Source: Nonomuraea jabiensis
Lineage (GTDB): Bacteria; Actinomycetota; Actinomycetes; Streptosporangiales; Streptosporangiaceae
Assembly: GCF_014204795.1 (NCBI RefSeq)
Contig: NZ_JACHMB010000001.1
Location: forward strand, 8,072,501-8,136,500
DNA: 64,000 nucleotides
Direction: 5' to 3'
Shown piece by piece: positions 54,201-62,774 of the stretch; positions within the stretch are counted from its first letter, which is position 1, and every line of letters starts with the position of its first letter. Made by a program: the position numbers and the translations under genes. The notes under the pieces are model-generated. The model saw nothing but the letters and a program-made list of their open reading frames with translations, had not been told where the DNA came from and made no database searches.

Positions 54201-56703
54201 GGGGGTGGGTGCGGAAGGAGGCGGCCGTCCGCTCGGGGTCGCGCCAGTAGCCGGTGGCCACGCCCGCGCCGCCGATGTACAGGTCGCCGGGCACGCCCAC
54301 GGGGGCGTCCCGCATGCCGGGGCCGAGGATGTGGAACGTCTGGTTGGCCAGGGGGCGGCCGTACGGGATGGAGGTCCAGGACGGGTCCACCCGGCCGATC
54401 GGGTACGAGATGGACCAGATCGACCCCTCGGTGGCGCCGCCCAGGCTGATGACCTCGGCGTCCGGGGCCAGGGCGCGGATGCGGTCGGGGAGCGTCAGCG
54501 GGATCCAGTCGCCCGACAGCAGGACCAGGCGCAGGGAGCTGAGATCGGTGCCCTCATGCTCGGCGTGGTCCACCAGGAGCTCCATGAGCGCGGGCACGGA
54601 GTTCCAGACGGTGACGCGTTCCCGCTCCACGAGGCGGGCCCAGGCGGCGGGGTCCTTGTCGGCGGCCGGGTCGCCCATGACCAGGGTCGCGCCGACGGCC
54701 AGCGCGCCGTAGACGTCGTACACGGACAGGTCGAAGCTCAGGGCCGACAGCGCGAGGAAGCGGTCGGCGGGGCCGACGCGGAAGCGCTGGTTGAGGTCGC
54801 GGACGGTGTTCAGGGCGGCCCGGTGCTCGATCATCACGCCCTTGGGGGCGCCGGTGGAGCCGGAGGTGAAGATCACGTACGCGAGGTCGTCGGGGGAGGC
54901 GGGGCAGTCGAAGGGCGGGGCGTCCGCGTCCGGGAGCACCGCGAACCGGGTCACCCCGGCCGGCCAGGACAGCTCCAGCCAGGGCTGGGTGACGGCGATC
55001 GCGCATCCGCCGCGCTCGATCAGCTCGAAGCGCCGCCGGTCGGGCAGGTCGGCGTCGATCGGCAGGTACGCCGCCCCGGCCGCGTTGATCGCCAGCACCG
55101 CGACGACCTGCTCCCAGCCCCGCTCCATCACGACGGCCACCAACCGGCCCGGCCCGGCCCCGGCCGCCCTGAGCTCGGCGGCCAGCGCCCGCACCCGGCG
55201 GCGCAGCTCCCCGTACGTGATCTCGCCCCCGGGATGCCGCACCGCCACGGCCCCGCTCCCGGCGCCGGCCATGACCGGCTCGTGCAGCAGGCCAGGCGGG
55301 CCGAGGTCGACGGCGGTGTCGTTCCAGCGGCGCCGCTCCTCCCGCTCCGGCGGCGTCAGCAGCTCCAGCTCCGACACCGGCACCGCCGGATCGGCCGCCA
55401 CCCCCTCCAGCAGCGTGGCCAGATGCCCGGCCATGCGTTCGATCCGCTCGGCGGAGAACAGCGCGGTGTTGTAGACGAACAGGAACGACCCGCCGCCCCC
55501 GGTGTAGAGCTCCAGGTCGAAGCGGGTCGCCCACACCCCAGGCTCGAACCCCTCCAGCGTCAGCGGCCCCGGCTCCGGCTCGCCGCCGTAGTTCTGCATG
55601 GCGAGGATGACCTGGAACAGCGGCGACCTGGACGGCTCCCGCGCCACGTTCAGCTCCGACACCAGCCGCTCGAACGGCACCTCCTGGTGCGAGTACGCGT
55701 CCGTGGCCAGCTCACGCACCCGGTCCAGCAGCTCCGCGAACGACGGATCCCCGGACAGGTCCACCCGCATCGCCAGCAGGTTGACGAAGCACCCGACCAG
55801 GTGGTCCAGCTCGGGCAGCGCCCGCCCGGCCACCGGCGAGCCGATCGCCACGTCGTCCTGCCCCGCGTACCGCCCGAGCAGCACCGCGAAGGCCGCCAGC
55901 AGCACCATGTACGGCGTCGCGCGGTGCTCCGCGCCCAGCCGGTCCAGCCGCTCGGCCAGCTCGGGCGCGATCGCGAAGTGGTGCGCCGCCCCGGCGTAGG
56001 TCAGCTCGGGCGGCCGCGGCGCGTCGGCCGGCAGCTCCAGGGGCTCCAGCCCGGCCAGCCGGTCGCGCCAGTAGCCGACGTCGCCGTCCGCGCGTTCGCG
56101 CTGCCAGGCGGCGAAGTCCCCGTACGTGACGGGCAGGTCGGGCACCGTCCCGCCGGTGCAGAACGCCACGATCTCGCGCAGCAGGAGGTTCGCCGACCAG
56201 CCGTCGGCCGCGATGTGGTGCACGGCCAGCGCCAGCACGTGGTCGTCGGGCGCCAGCCGTACCAGCAGGGCTCTCATGACCGGGCCCGACACCAGGTCGA
56301 ACGGCTCCGCCAGGAACGGCCCCACCAGCTCCCTGGCCTCCTGCGCCGACGCGGCCGCGGCGACGGTCAGGGGGACCTCGGTCTCGTCCGACACCAGCAC
56401 GTCCGGCTGCCCGTCCGGGCCGGCGGGGAAGCGGGTGCGCAGCGGCTGGTGGCGTTCGCAGACGCGGCGCAGCGCCGCCGCCAGGGCGTCGGCCTGGAGC
56501 GGCCCGCGGACCCGCCGCACCAGCGGGATCGTGTAGGCGGCGTTCCCGGGGGCGTACTGCTCCATGAACCACAGCCGCTCCTGCGCGTACGACAGGGGCG
56601 GGGGCCGGTCGGCGGGCAGCGCGGGGATGGCCGGCCGCGATCCGCCGCGCCTGCGCAGCCGCTGGGTGAGCAGCGCCCGCTGGGCCTGCGTCAGCTCGGT
56701 CAT
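51265..56703 (-). CDS. NRPS terminal module fused to a thioesterase and an MFS transporter (C-A-T-TE-MFS)
   Basis: One 1,812-residue reading frame. C domain ~1-440 with HHIAADG (His162-His163). A domain ~470-960; its pocket residues read DLYNLSLIWK by my alignment, the code of cysteine-activating domains such as yersiniabactin HMWP2, and it has the LGGATEGSIWS core of that group. T domain Ser1001 in DVGGHSLLAI. TE ~1055-1300 with CVPYGGG, GHCGVGSA (Cys1133 at the nucleophile position), GERDPAT and LDEAGHFFL. A Pro/Ala linker (~1305-1375) leads to a 12-helix MFS domain (1376-1812). ATG 56703 overlaps the upstream NRPS stop (ATGA) and has GGAGGAGGG ahead. It probably finishes, releases and exports the peptide. 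Confidence 0.93.
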   Translation of the reverse strand: MTELTQAQRALLTQRLRRRGGSRPAIPALPADRPPPLSYAQERLWFMEQYAPGNAAYTIPLVRRVRGPLQADALAAALRRVCERHQPLRTRFPAGPDGQPDVLVSDETEVPLTVAAAASAQEARELVGPFLAEPFDLVSGPVMRALLVRLAPDDHVLALAVHHIAADGWSANLLLREIVAFCTGGTVPDLPVTYGDFAAWQRERADGDVGYWRDRLAGLEPLELPADAPRPPELTYAGAAHHFAIAPELAERLDRLGAEHRATPYMVLLAAFAVLLGRYAGQDDVAIGSPVAGRALPELDHLVGCFVNLLAMRVDLSGDPSFAELLDRVRELATDAYSHQEVPFERLVSELNVAREPSRSPLFQVILAMQNYGGEPEPGPLTLEGFEPGVWATRFDLELYTGGGGSFLFVYNTALFSAERIERMAGHLATLLEGVAADPAVPVSELELLTPPEREERRRWNDTAVDLGPPGLLHEPVMAGAGSGAVAVRHPGGEITYGELRRRVRALAAELRAAGAGPGRLVAVVMERGWEQVVAVLAINAAGAAYLPIDADLPDRRRFELIERGGCAIAVTQPWLELSWPAGVTRFAVLPDADAPPFDCPASPDDLAYVIFTSGSTGAPKGVMIEHRAALNTVRDLNQRFRVGPADRFLALSALSFDLSVYDVYGALAVGATLVMGDPAADKDPAAWARLVERERVTVWNSVPALMELLVDHAEHEGTDLSSLRLVLLSGDWIPLTLPDRIRALAPDAEVISLGGATEGSIWSISYPIGRVDPSWTSIPYGRPLANQTFHILGPGMRDAPVGVPGDLYIGGAGVATGYWRDPERTAASFRTHPRTGERLYRTGDLGRYAADGVIEFLGRADAQVKIRGYRIELGEIETHLARHPDVSECVVTTDGRGTGAQLVAYVVTAHPDPVRLRAHLAETLPAYMIPARFVALPSLPLTSNGKVDRRRLPVPSAAPAGRRTAPETDTERLVSAVWAEVLDGADFGIDDDFFDVGGHSLLAIKVVARLRRQLPSPVAVVDLFKHPTVRELAAFADGGAAAGPRGLLHELTPRRPRAELTYVCVPYGGGAAVAYQPLADALPATHALWAVAIPGHDVGLDEERLPLEEVADRCVREILEKVRGPLALYGHCGVGSALTVAIARRLEAAGRRLEAVYIGAIFPFARPGNRVLAALSRLARREYLRSDRSYANWLTSMGLDMSELDPGQARHIIRNMREDTEAAEEYFTGLFESAVEPLRAPVISVAGERDPATEYFEERFREWHFLSPTAAVVELDEAGHFFLKYRAQELAEIVTRTHLALDTGEPASGPNWRLHDTSHLPQPAPASSSRPVPAAAPAAAPAAAPIPTPASSDRPVPVAAPAPARIPLAGPQPSMRRFLVVAGGQLVSIMGSSLTEFAIPIWIYLTTGSLAQFALLAVLGLVPGMVVAPLAGAIVDRGDRRTVMLGGDFAAFGTQLLLGVLLWTGNLQTWHIYPLLALLSVALTFQRLAYSSAVPQLVPKRHLGHANGIVQMAGGMTQLIVPLAAAGLMAVVGLEGILVLDVVSYVFAIAVTLVVRFPTTMAWRRKEPVMTELVAGFRYSWGQLGFRRMLLFFAVLNVFLSPLFLMISPLVLSFAGLQDVGRISFLSGLGVLLGGLAMTVWGGPGRGRMRAVLWCTLALAAFCLVTGLRADLVTIGVGAFGMSLWVTLLNGVYATIVQVKVPQRFHGRVFALNTLIAWSTLPLGFGLVAPYGAAVFDPLLAPDGPLASTVGALIGTGAGRGVGLMYVMFAVAMAVLAVVALRSRLPSLVDEAADAAPDDLVGLQSLERRRL
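52667..52702. repeat. Three in-frame 12-bp repeats in the TE-MFS linker
   Basis: Three copies of GGGGCAGCGGCC encode AAAP units on the minus strand, forming part of the flexible linker between the thioesterase and the transporter. Confidence 0.85.
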
Positions 56704-59700
56704 GGACCCTCCTCCGTCAGCCTCATGACCTCCTCCTCGGACAGCCCCGCCACCTCGGCCACCAGCGCCTCCTCGACGGCCTGCGCCAGCGCCGCGACGG
56801 TACGGCGGTCGAACAGCGTACGGATCGGCAGGTCCACCCCCGCCAGGGCGCGCAGCCGAGCGGCCACCCGGATGGCGAGCAGCGAGTGGCCGCCGAGGGC
56901 GAAGAAGTCGTCGAACGCGCCGATCTTGTCCGCGCCCAGCACCTCCGCCCAGACGTCGGCCACCAGCTCCTCGGCGTCGGTCCTGGGCGGCGTGCCGTCG
57001 CTCCCGACGGGGGCGTCCGGCTCGGGGAGCGCGGCCCGGTCGAGCTTGCCGTTGCGGGTGAGGGGCAGCGCGTCGAGCAGCACCCAGTGCGCGGGCACCA
57101 GGTACGGCGGCAGCGCCCGCGCGACGTGCTCGGCCAGGCCCCCGGCAGTGGCCTCCCCGCGCGCGACCACGTAGGCGACCAGGTCGCCCTCCCGCGCGAG
57201 CACGGCCGCCTGCCGGACGTCGGGGTGGCCGAGCAGGCAGTGCTCGACCTCGCCCGGCTCGACGCGGAACCCGCGCACCTTCACCTGGGCGTCCAGGCGC
57301 CCGAGGAACTCCAGCCGGCCGTCGCGCCGCAGCCGCACCCGGTCGCCCGTCCGGAAGTAGCGGCCCTGCGGCAGGGTCATGAAGGGCGTGCCGGGGGCGT
57401 TGAGGTAGCCGCGGGCCACGCCGGGGCCGCCGACGTACAGCTCGCCGGGCGCGCCCGGCGGGGTGGGCGCCCCGTGGCGGTCGAGGACCTGGACGGGTGT
57501 CGCCGCCACCGGGCGGCCGATCGGCGGGTGCGGGTCCCCGCCCGCGAGTTCGGCGCACGTGGCGATGATCGTCGTCTCCGTGGGGCCGTAGGTGTTGACC
57601 AGCCGCACCCGGTCGCCGAAGCGTTCGCGCCAGCGGGCCACGGCCTGCGCGCGCACCTGCTCGCCGCCGAGGATCACCAGGCGGAGCCGCTCCGGCCAGG
57701 CGATCTCGCCGATCAGGTCCACCAGGTGGTGGAAGTAGGCGGTGGGCAGGTCGAGCACGGTGACGTCGGGCCGCCGGGCGAGCAGGTCGGGCAGGGTGGC
57801 GCCGCCGCCGGGCAGCAGCTCGACCGTGGCGCCCGCGGCCAGCGCCGGGAAGATCTCCTCGGCGTGGGTGTCGAAGCTCAGCGAGGCGAGCTGGACGACG
57901 CGGTCGCCGGGGCGCAGCCCGTACGCCGAGCGCATCCACCGGACCCGCTCGGCCAGTCCGGCCTGCTCGACGGCGACGCCTTTCGGGGTGCCGGTGGAGC
58001 CGGAGGTGTAGATCACGTACGCCAGGCCGGGCCGGCGTTCCGTGGGGCTCGTCCCCGGCTCGATCCCCGCCGCGACGACGAGGGACGTGCCCGCGGCCAT
58101 GGTCCGCAGGCGCTCCGGCGGGTACTCGGGGTCCAGGGGCACGTAGGCGGCGCCCACCCGCCAGATCGCCAGCATGGCCACCACCGCCTCGACCGAGCGG
58201 CCCGCCCGCAGCCCGACCAGGTCCCCTTCGCCCGCGCCCCGCTCCGACAGCTCCGCGGCCAGCCGCGCCACCCGCCGCTCCAGCTCGGCGTAGGTCACGG
58301 CCTCGGCGCCGCAGCTCACGGCCACCTCGCCGGGATGCGCCGCCACCGACTCGGCGATCATCGCGGGGACGGTCTCCGCCGTACTCGCCGCAGGACGGTC
58401 GAGCGACGCGAGCAGGGCCTCGTCGGACGGCGTCAGGACGGGCAGGCGCGACAGGGGCACCCGCCGGTTGCCCGGGTCGGCCACCCCCCGCAGCACCACC
58501 GCGAACCGCTCCGCCAGCTCCGCCACCGTCTCCGCGTCGAACAACCCGGCGTCGTACCCGAACGCCACCCGCAGCCGCCCGGGCGACCGCCACGCCTCCA
58601 CGGTCAGGTCGAACTTGGCCTGCCGGTACCCGTCGTCGAAGAACGCCATCCGCACCGGGCCGAGGCGGTCGCGTTCGCCGTCGGCGGTCTGGCTGTTCAG
58701 GGTGAACAGGGTCTGGAACATCGGCTTCCTGACGAGGTCCCGCTCCACGTCCAGCTCGGCCAGCAGCTGCTCGAACGGCACGTCGTGATGGGCCATCGCG
58801 TCCAGGACGGTCCTGCGCGTCCTGGCCAGCAGCTCCTCCAGCGCCGGGTCGCCCGACAGGTCGCCGCGCAGGACGAGCGTGGTGCTGAGGTAGCCGATGA
58901 GGGGCTCCAGCTCCACCCGGTCCCGGCCCGCCGTCGGCGACCCGACCAGCACGTCGTCCTGCCCGGTGTGCCGCGACAGCAGGATCTGGTACGCCGCCAG
59001 CAGCACCATGAACAGCGTCACCCGATGCCGGCGAGCCGTCGACTCCAGCTGCGCGAGCAGCTCGCCCGGCACCTCCAGCAGGTGGAAGTCGCCACGCGTC
59101 GCCCCGGGGCGGTGCGGCCGGTCCGTGTGCAGGTCCAGGGTGGGCGGGTCGGCGAGCTGGGCGCGCCAGTAGTCGAGGGCCGCGCCGCGGTCCTGCTCCC
59201 GCCGCCACCCGGCGACGTCCCCGTGCTGCACGGCCAGCGGCGCGAGCTCGGCGGAGGCGTACAGGGCGGCCAGGTCGTCCAGGAAGACGGTGATCGACCA
59301 ACCGTCGGCCACGATGTGGTGCAGGACGACGCAGAGCACGTGGTCTTCCGGAGCGATCCGGATCAGCGTGACGCGCAGCGGCGGCGCGGCGCCCAGGTCG
59401 AGCGGGGCGTTCGTGCGCGCGGCGACGAGCGCGCGGGCCTCGGCCTCGTCGCGGGCGGCGAGCCGCTCGATCCTGGCGAGGGCGGGCCGCTCGACCACGG
59501 CCACCGGCCGCCCGTCCACCTCGGGGAAGCGGGTCCGCAACGACTCGTGCCGGGCGACCAGCCCGGTCAGCGCCCGCTCCAGCGCCGCCTCGTCGAGCGG
59601 GCCCTGGAGCCTGCGCACGATGTACATGTTGTACGAGGCGTCGGAGGGATCCAGGCGGTGCAGGAACCACAGGCGTTCCTGGGCGGGGGAGAGCGGCGGC

Positions 59701-62700
59701 AGCGTGCCGGCCGGGCGCGGCACGAGGGGGCTGCCCGGCTCGCCCGCGAGCTCGTCCAGCGTCGCGGCGAACCCGGCGACCGTGGGATGCGTGAACAGCT
59801 CCCGCAGCGGCGCCGCCGTCCCCGCCGCCGCCAGCCGGGCGATGACCCGGGTGGCCAGCAGCGAGTGGCCGCCGAGCGCGAAGAAGTCGTCGTCCGCGCC
59901 GAGGTCGCCGGTGCCCAGCACCTCGGCGAAGATCCGCGCCACCTGCCGCTCCCTGGCGGTGACCGGCGCGCCGCCCCGGCCCGCCGCCGGCCGCGCGGGC
60001 TCGGGCAGCGCCCGCCGGTCCACCTTCCCGTTGGGAGTCAGCGGCAGGGCCTCCAGGGGCACGACGACCGAGGGCACCATGTACGGGGGCAGCCACTCGG
60101 CCGCCCGCTCCAGCAGATCGTCCGGGCAGACCGCCCCGGCGGAGGCGACGTAGGCGACCAGGTCGCCGCCCCGCACCACCACGGCCGCCCGGCGCACCCC
60201 GGGGTGCCGCTCCAGGGTGGCCTCGATCTCGCCCGGCTCGACCCGGTGCCCCCGCAGCTTGACCTGGCCGTCCCCGCGTCCCAGGAACTCCAGCGTGCCG
60301 TCGGCCAGCCACCGCACCCGGTCGCCCGTCCGGTACCACCCGTCCGGGAACGCCTCCGGCGGCTCCCCCGGCGAGCGCAGGTAGCCGAGGGCCACCCCGG
60401 CGCCGCCGATGACCAGCTCCCCGGGGACGCCGATGGGCGCGGGCGAGCCGGTGCGGTCGAGCACCCGTACCGTGGTGTTCGCGAGCGGCCGCCCGATGCT
60501 CACCCGGTCGGGGGAGGGCGGCACCTCCCAGGCGGTGGACCAGATCGTGGTCTCGGTCGGCCCGTACATGTTGAGCAGCCGCCCCACCCGCCTGCGCAGC
60601 CGCCTGGCCAGCGCGAGCGGCAGCGCCTCGCCCCCGGCCAGCGCCACCAGCCCCGACGGGTCCAGCCCGGCGGACAGCAGCATGCTCCACCCCGACGGCG
60701 TGGCCTGCACGTGGGTGACCCCGGACGCGCCGATCAGCCGGGCCAGCGCCACGCCGTCGCGCACGGCGTCGTCGCCGGCCAGCACCAGCCGCCCGCCCGT
60801 CACCAGCGGCAGGTACAGCTCCAGCCCGGCGATGTCGAACGACAGCGCCGTGCTGCCCAGCCACACGTCCCGCGGGCGGGAGCCGAGCAGCCGTTCCATC
60901 CCGGCCAGCAGGTTGACCAGCGCGGAGTGCGGCACCGCCACGCCCTTGGGCGTGCCGGTGGAGCCCGAGGTGTGCAGCACGTACGCCGGGGCGCCGGCCG
61001 CCGCCTGCGACGTGGCGAAGGACCCCTCGGACGCGGGCCCGACCCGTTCGACGTGCCCGGGCAGGGGCGCGGACGGGCCGGCCAGCGCGACCCGCACGCC
61101 CGCCTGCGCGAGCATGGCCGCCACGCGCCCGGCGGGCAGCGCCGGGTCCACCGGCAGGTACGCGGCCCCCGCCATCATGACGCCCAGCAGCGTCCCCGGC
61201 AGCTCGGCCGAGCGCGGCAGGCACACCGCCACGACGGACCCCGGCCCCGCCCCGCGCGCCCGCAGCCCCGCCGCGACCAGCCGGGCCCGGTCGGCCACCT
61301 CGGCATAGGTGCGCGCCTCCACCGCGCACTCCACCGCGCACTCCACCGGGCACTCCACCGGGCACTCCACCGCCACGGCGTCCGGCCGCAGCTCCGCCTG
61401 CCGCAGGAACAGGTCCACGACCGTCCCGGACGGGAGGTCGGCCGCGGTGTCGTTCCAGGAGTCCAGCAGGCGGCGCTCCTCGGGCGGCAGCACCTCCAGC
61501 TCCGACACCCGCGCGCCGGGACGGCGGACGGCGGAGCCCAGCAGCGTGAGGAACCGCGCCGCCAGCCGCTCCACCGTGTCCCGGGTGAACAGCTCGGCGC
61601 TGTAGACGAACGCGCCCCGCAGCCCGCCGCCGTCCGGCCACAGGTCCACGCGCAGGTCCACCATCGCGGGCGGCGTGCCGTGCGGGAACGGTTCGCTCGC
61701 CAGACCGGCGAACGTGGCCGCCTCGCCGTACCCGACGGCCGCGTTGTGCAGCCCGAACATGGTCTGGAAGAGCGGCGTGCGGCTGAGGTCGCGTTCGATG
61801 TCGAGCGCCGCCAGCACCCGCTCGACGGGCGTCTCGCCGTGCGCCATCGCCTCCAGCACGGTCCGGCGGGTGCGCCGCAGCAGCTCCGTGAACGCCGGAT
61901 CGCCCGACAGGTCGCCCCGCAGCACCAGCGTCGAGGCGAACAGCCCGACCATCGGCTCCAGCTCCGGCCGGCTCCGCCCGGCCGTGGGCGTGCCGACCAC
62001 GATGTCGTCCTGCCCGGTGTGGCGGGCCAGCAGCGCCTGGTACGCGGCCAGCAGCACCATGAACAGCGTGCACCGTTCCGCCCGGGCGAGCCGTGCCAGC
62101 GCGGCCACCAGCGCGGGGTCGAGGTCGAACCAGGTCTCACCGCCCGCGCTGCCCCGGCGGGCCGGGCGCGGCCGGTCCACCGGCAGGTCCAGCGGCGCGG
62201 CCCCGTCGAGCCTGGCCGTCCAGTGGTCGACGTCCATTTCCGCGTCCGCGTCGGCCTCGCGCTGCGCGTCGGCGTACTCGGCGTAGGTCGTGGCCAGCTC
62301 CGGCAGCCCGGCCGGGGTGCCGTCCAGGCGGGCCGAGTAGCACTTGGCCAGGTCGTCCATGAGCACGTTCAGCGACCAGCCGTCGCCGATGATGTGGTGC
62401 AGGACGACGCACAGCACGTGGTCGCCGGGGGAGAGCCGGACCAGCGTGACGCGCAGGGGCGGCGCGGAGCCCAGCTCGAAGGGGGTGTTCGCGCGCTCTT
62501 CGAGCAGCCGCGCGGCCTGCTCGGGCGTGTCGAGGTCGACGCGCTCGACCGGCACGGGGCCGGGCGGCTCCACGATCGCGACCGGCTGGCCGTCGTGGTC
62601 GGGGAAGCGGGTGCGCAGCGACTCGTGCCGCGCCACCACGTCGCCGAACGCGCCGGTCAGGGCGTCGGCGTCGAGCGGGCCGGAGATCCGCCGTACGACG

Positions 62701-62774
62701 GCCACCCGGTAGGCGGGGTCGGCCGGGTCGAGCCGGTGCAGGAACCAGAGCCGCTCCTGGCCGAGGGAGATCAT
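56700..62774 (-). CDS. Two-module NRPS (C-A-T-C-A-T)
   Basis: A 2,024-residue synthetase. C1 ~1-430 has HHIIGDG (His126-His127). A1 ~440-925 has pocket residues DILQLGMIWK, one change from the glycine code DILQLGLIWK. T1 Ser971 is in ALGGHSLLAT. C2 ~1015-1440 has HHIVADG. A2 ~1465-1930 has pocket residues DTEDIGTIIK, which I cannot assign; two extra acids (239 Glu, 278 Asp) suggest a cationic side chain. T2 Ser1964 is in ALGGHSLLAI. No epimerase, methyltransferase or cyclisation domain is visible. ATG 62774 overlaps the preceding stop (ATGA), and its own stop overlaps the next ATG. A four-fold VEC(A/P) repeat sits at the start of A1. Confidence 0.93.
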   Translation of the reverse strand: MISLGQERLWFLHRLDPADPAYRVAVVRRISGPLDADALTGAFGDVVARHESLRTRFPDHDGQPVAIVEPPGPVPVERVDLDTPEQAARLLEERANTPFELGSAPPLRVTLVRLSPGDHVLCVVLHHIIGDGWSLNVLMDDLAKCYSARLDGTPAGLPELATTYAEYADAQREADADAEMDVDHWTARLDGAAPLDLPVDRPRPARRGSAGGETWFDLDPALVAALARLARAERCTLFMVLLAAYQALLARHTGQDDIVVGTPTAGRSRPELEPMVGLFASTLVLRGDLSGDPAFTELLRRTRRTVLEAMAHGETPVERVLAALDIERDLSRTPLFQTMFGLHNAAVGYGEAATFAGLASEPFPHGTPPAMVDLRVDLWPDGGGLRGAFVYSAELFTRDTVERLAARFLTLLGSAVRRPGARVSELEVLPPEERRLLDSWNDTAADLPSGTVVDLFLRQAELRPDAVAVECPVECPVECAVECAVEARTYAEVADRARLVAAGLRARGAGPGSVVAVCLPRSAELPGTLLGVMMAGAAYLPVDPALPAGRVAAMLAQAGVRVALAGPSAPLPGHVERVGPASEGSFATSQAAAGAPAYVLHTSGSTGTPKGVAVPHSALVNLLAGMERLLGSRPRDVWLGSTALSFDIAGLELYLPLVTGGRLVLAGDDAVRDGVALARLIGASGVTHVQATPSGWSMLLSAGLDPSGLVALAGGEALPLALARRLRRRVGRLLNMYGPTETTIWSTAWEVPPSPDRVSIGRPLANTTVRVLDRTGSPAPIGVPGELVIGGAGVALGYLRSPGEPPEAFPDGWYRTGDRVRWLADGTLEFLGRGDGQVKLRGHRVEPGEIEATLERHPGVRRAAVVVRGGDLVAYVASAGAVCPDDLLERAAEWLPPYMVPSVVVPLEALPLTPNGKVDRRALPEPARPAAGRGGAPVTARERQVARIFAEVLGTGDLGADDDFFALGGHSLLATRVIARLAAAGTAAPLRELFTHPTVAGFAATLDELAGEPGSPLVPRPAGTLPPLSPAQERLWFLHRLDPSDASYNMYIVRRLQGPLDEAALERALTGLVARHESLRTRFPEVDGRPVAVVERPALARIERLAARDEAEARALVAARTNAPLDLGAAPPLRVTLIRIAPEDHVLCVVLHHIVADGWSITVFLDDLAALYASAELAPLAVQHGDVAGWRREQDRGAALDYWRAQLADPPTLDLHTDRPHRPGATRGDFHLLEVPGELLAQLESTARRHRVTLFMVLLAAYQILLSRHTGQDDVLVGSPTAGRDRVELEPLIGYLSTTLVLRGDLSGDPALEELLARTRRTVLDAMAHHDVPFEQLLAELDVERDLVRKPMFQTLFTLNSQTADGERDRLGPVRMAFFDDGYRQAKFDLTVEAWRSPGRLRVAFGYDAGLFDAETVAELAERFAVVLRGVADPGNRRVPLSRLPVLTPSDEALLASLDRPAASTAETVPAMIAESVAAHPGEVAVSCGAEAVTYAELERRVARLAAELSERGAGEGDLVGLRAGRSVEAVVAMLAIWRVGAAYVPLDPEYPPERLRTMAAGTSLVVAAGIEPGTSPTERRPGLAYVIYTSGSTGTPKGVAVEQAGLAERVRWMRSAYGLRPGDRVVQLASLSFDTHAEEIFPALAAGATVELLPGGGATLPDLLARRPDVTVLDLPTAYFHHLVDLIGEIAWPERLRLVILGGEQVRAQAVARWRERFGDRVRLVNTYGPTETTIIATCAELAGGDPHPPIGRPVAATPVQVLDRHGAPTPPGAPGELYVGGPGVARGYLNAPGTPFMTLPQGRYFRTGDRVRLRRDGRLEFLGRLDAQVKVRGFRVEPGEVEHCLLGHPDVRQAAVLAREGDLVAYVVARGEATAGGLAEHVARALPPYLVPAHWVLLDALPLTRNGKLDRAALPEPDAPVGSDGTPPRTDAEELVADVWAEVLGADKIGAFDDFFALGGHSLLAIRVAARLRALAGVDLPIRTLFDRRTVAALAQAVEEALVAEVAGLSEEEVMRLTEEGP
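61324..61371. repeat. Four in-frame 12-bp repeats at the start of the first A domain
   Basis: Two copies of GCGCACTCCACC and two of GGGCACTCCACC encode VECA/VECP four times on the minus strand, before the A-domain segment ARTYAEVADRA. The insert adds four Cys residues not expected in the family. Confidence 0.85.

Noticed and set aside
52735..57174. Very long plus-strand open frames across the NRPS genes
   Set aside because: Low-complexity Arg/Gln/His/Gly translations typical of antisense frames in GC-rich DNA; no recognisable domain, while the minus strand has clear NRPS motifs.
56704..62073. Apparent 3,602-codon frame that extends the NRPS-TE-MFS gene far upstream
   Set aside because: Beyond ATG 56703 the translation is Arg/Gly/Ala-rich shadow sequence of the preceding NRPS gene in another frame. 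The real start has GGAGGAGGG and an ATGA overlap.
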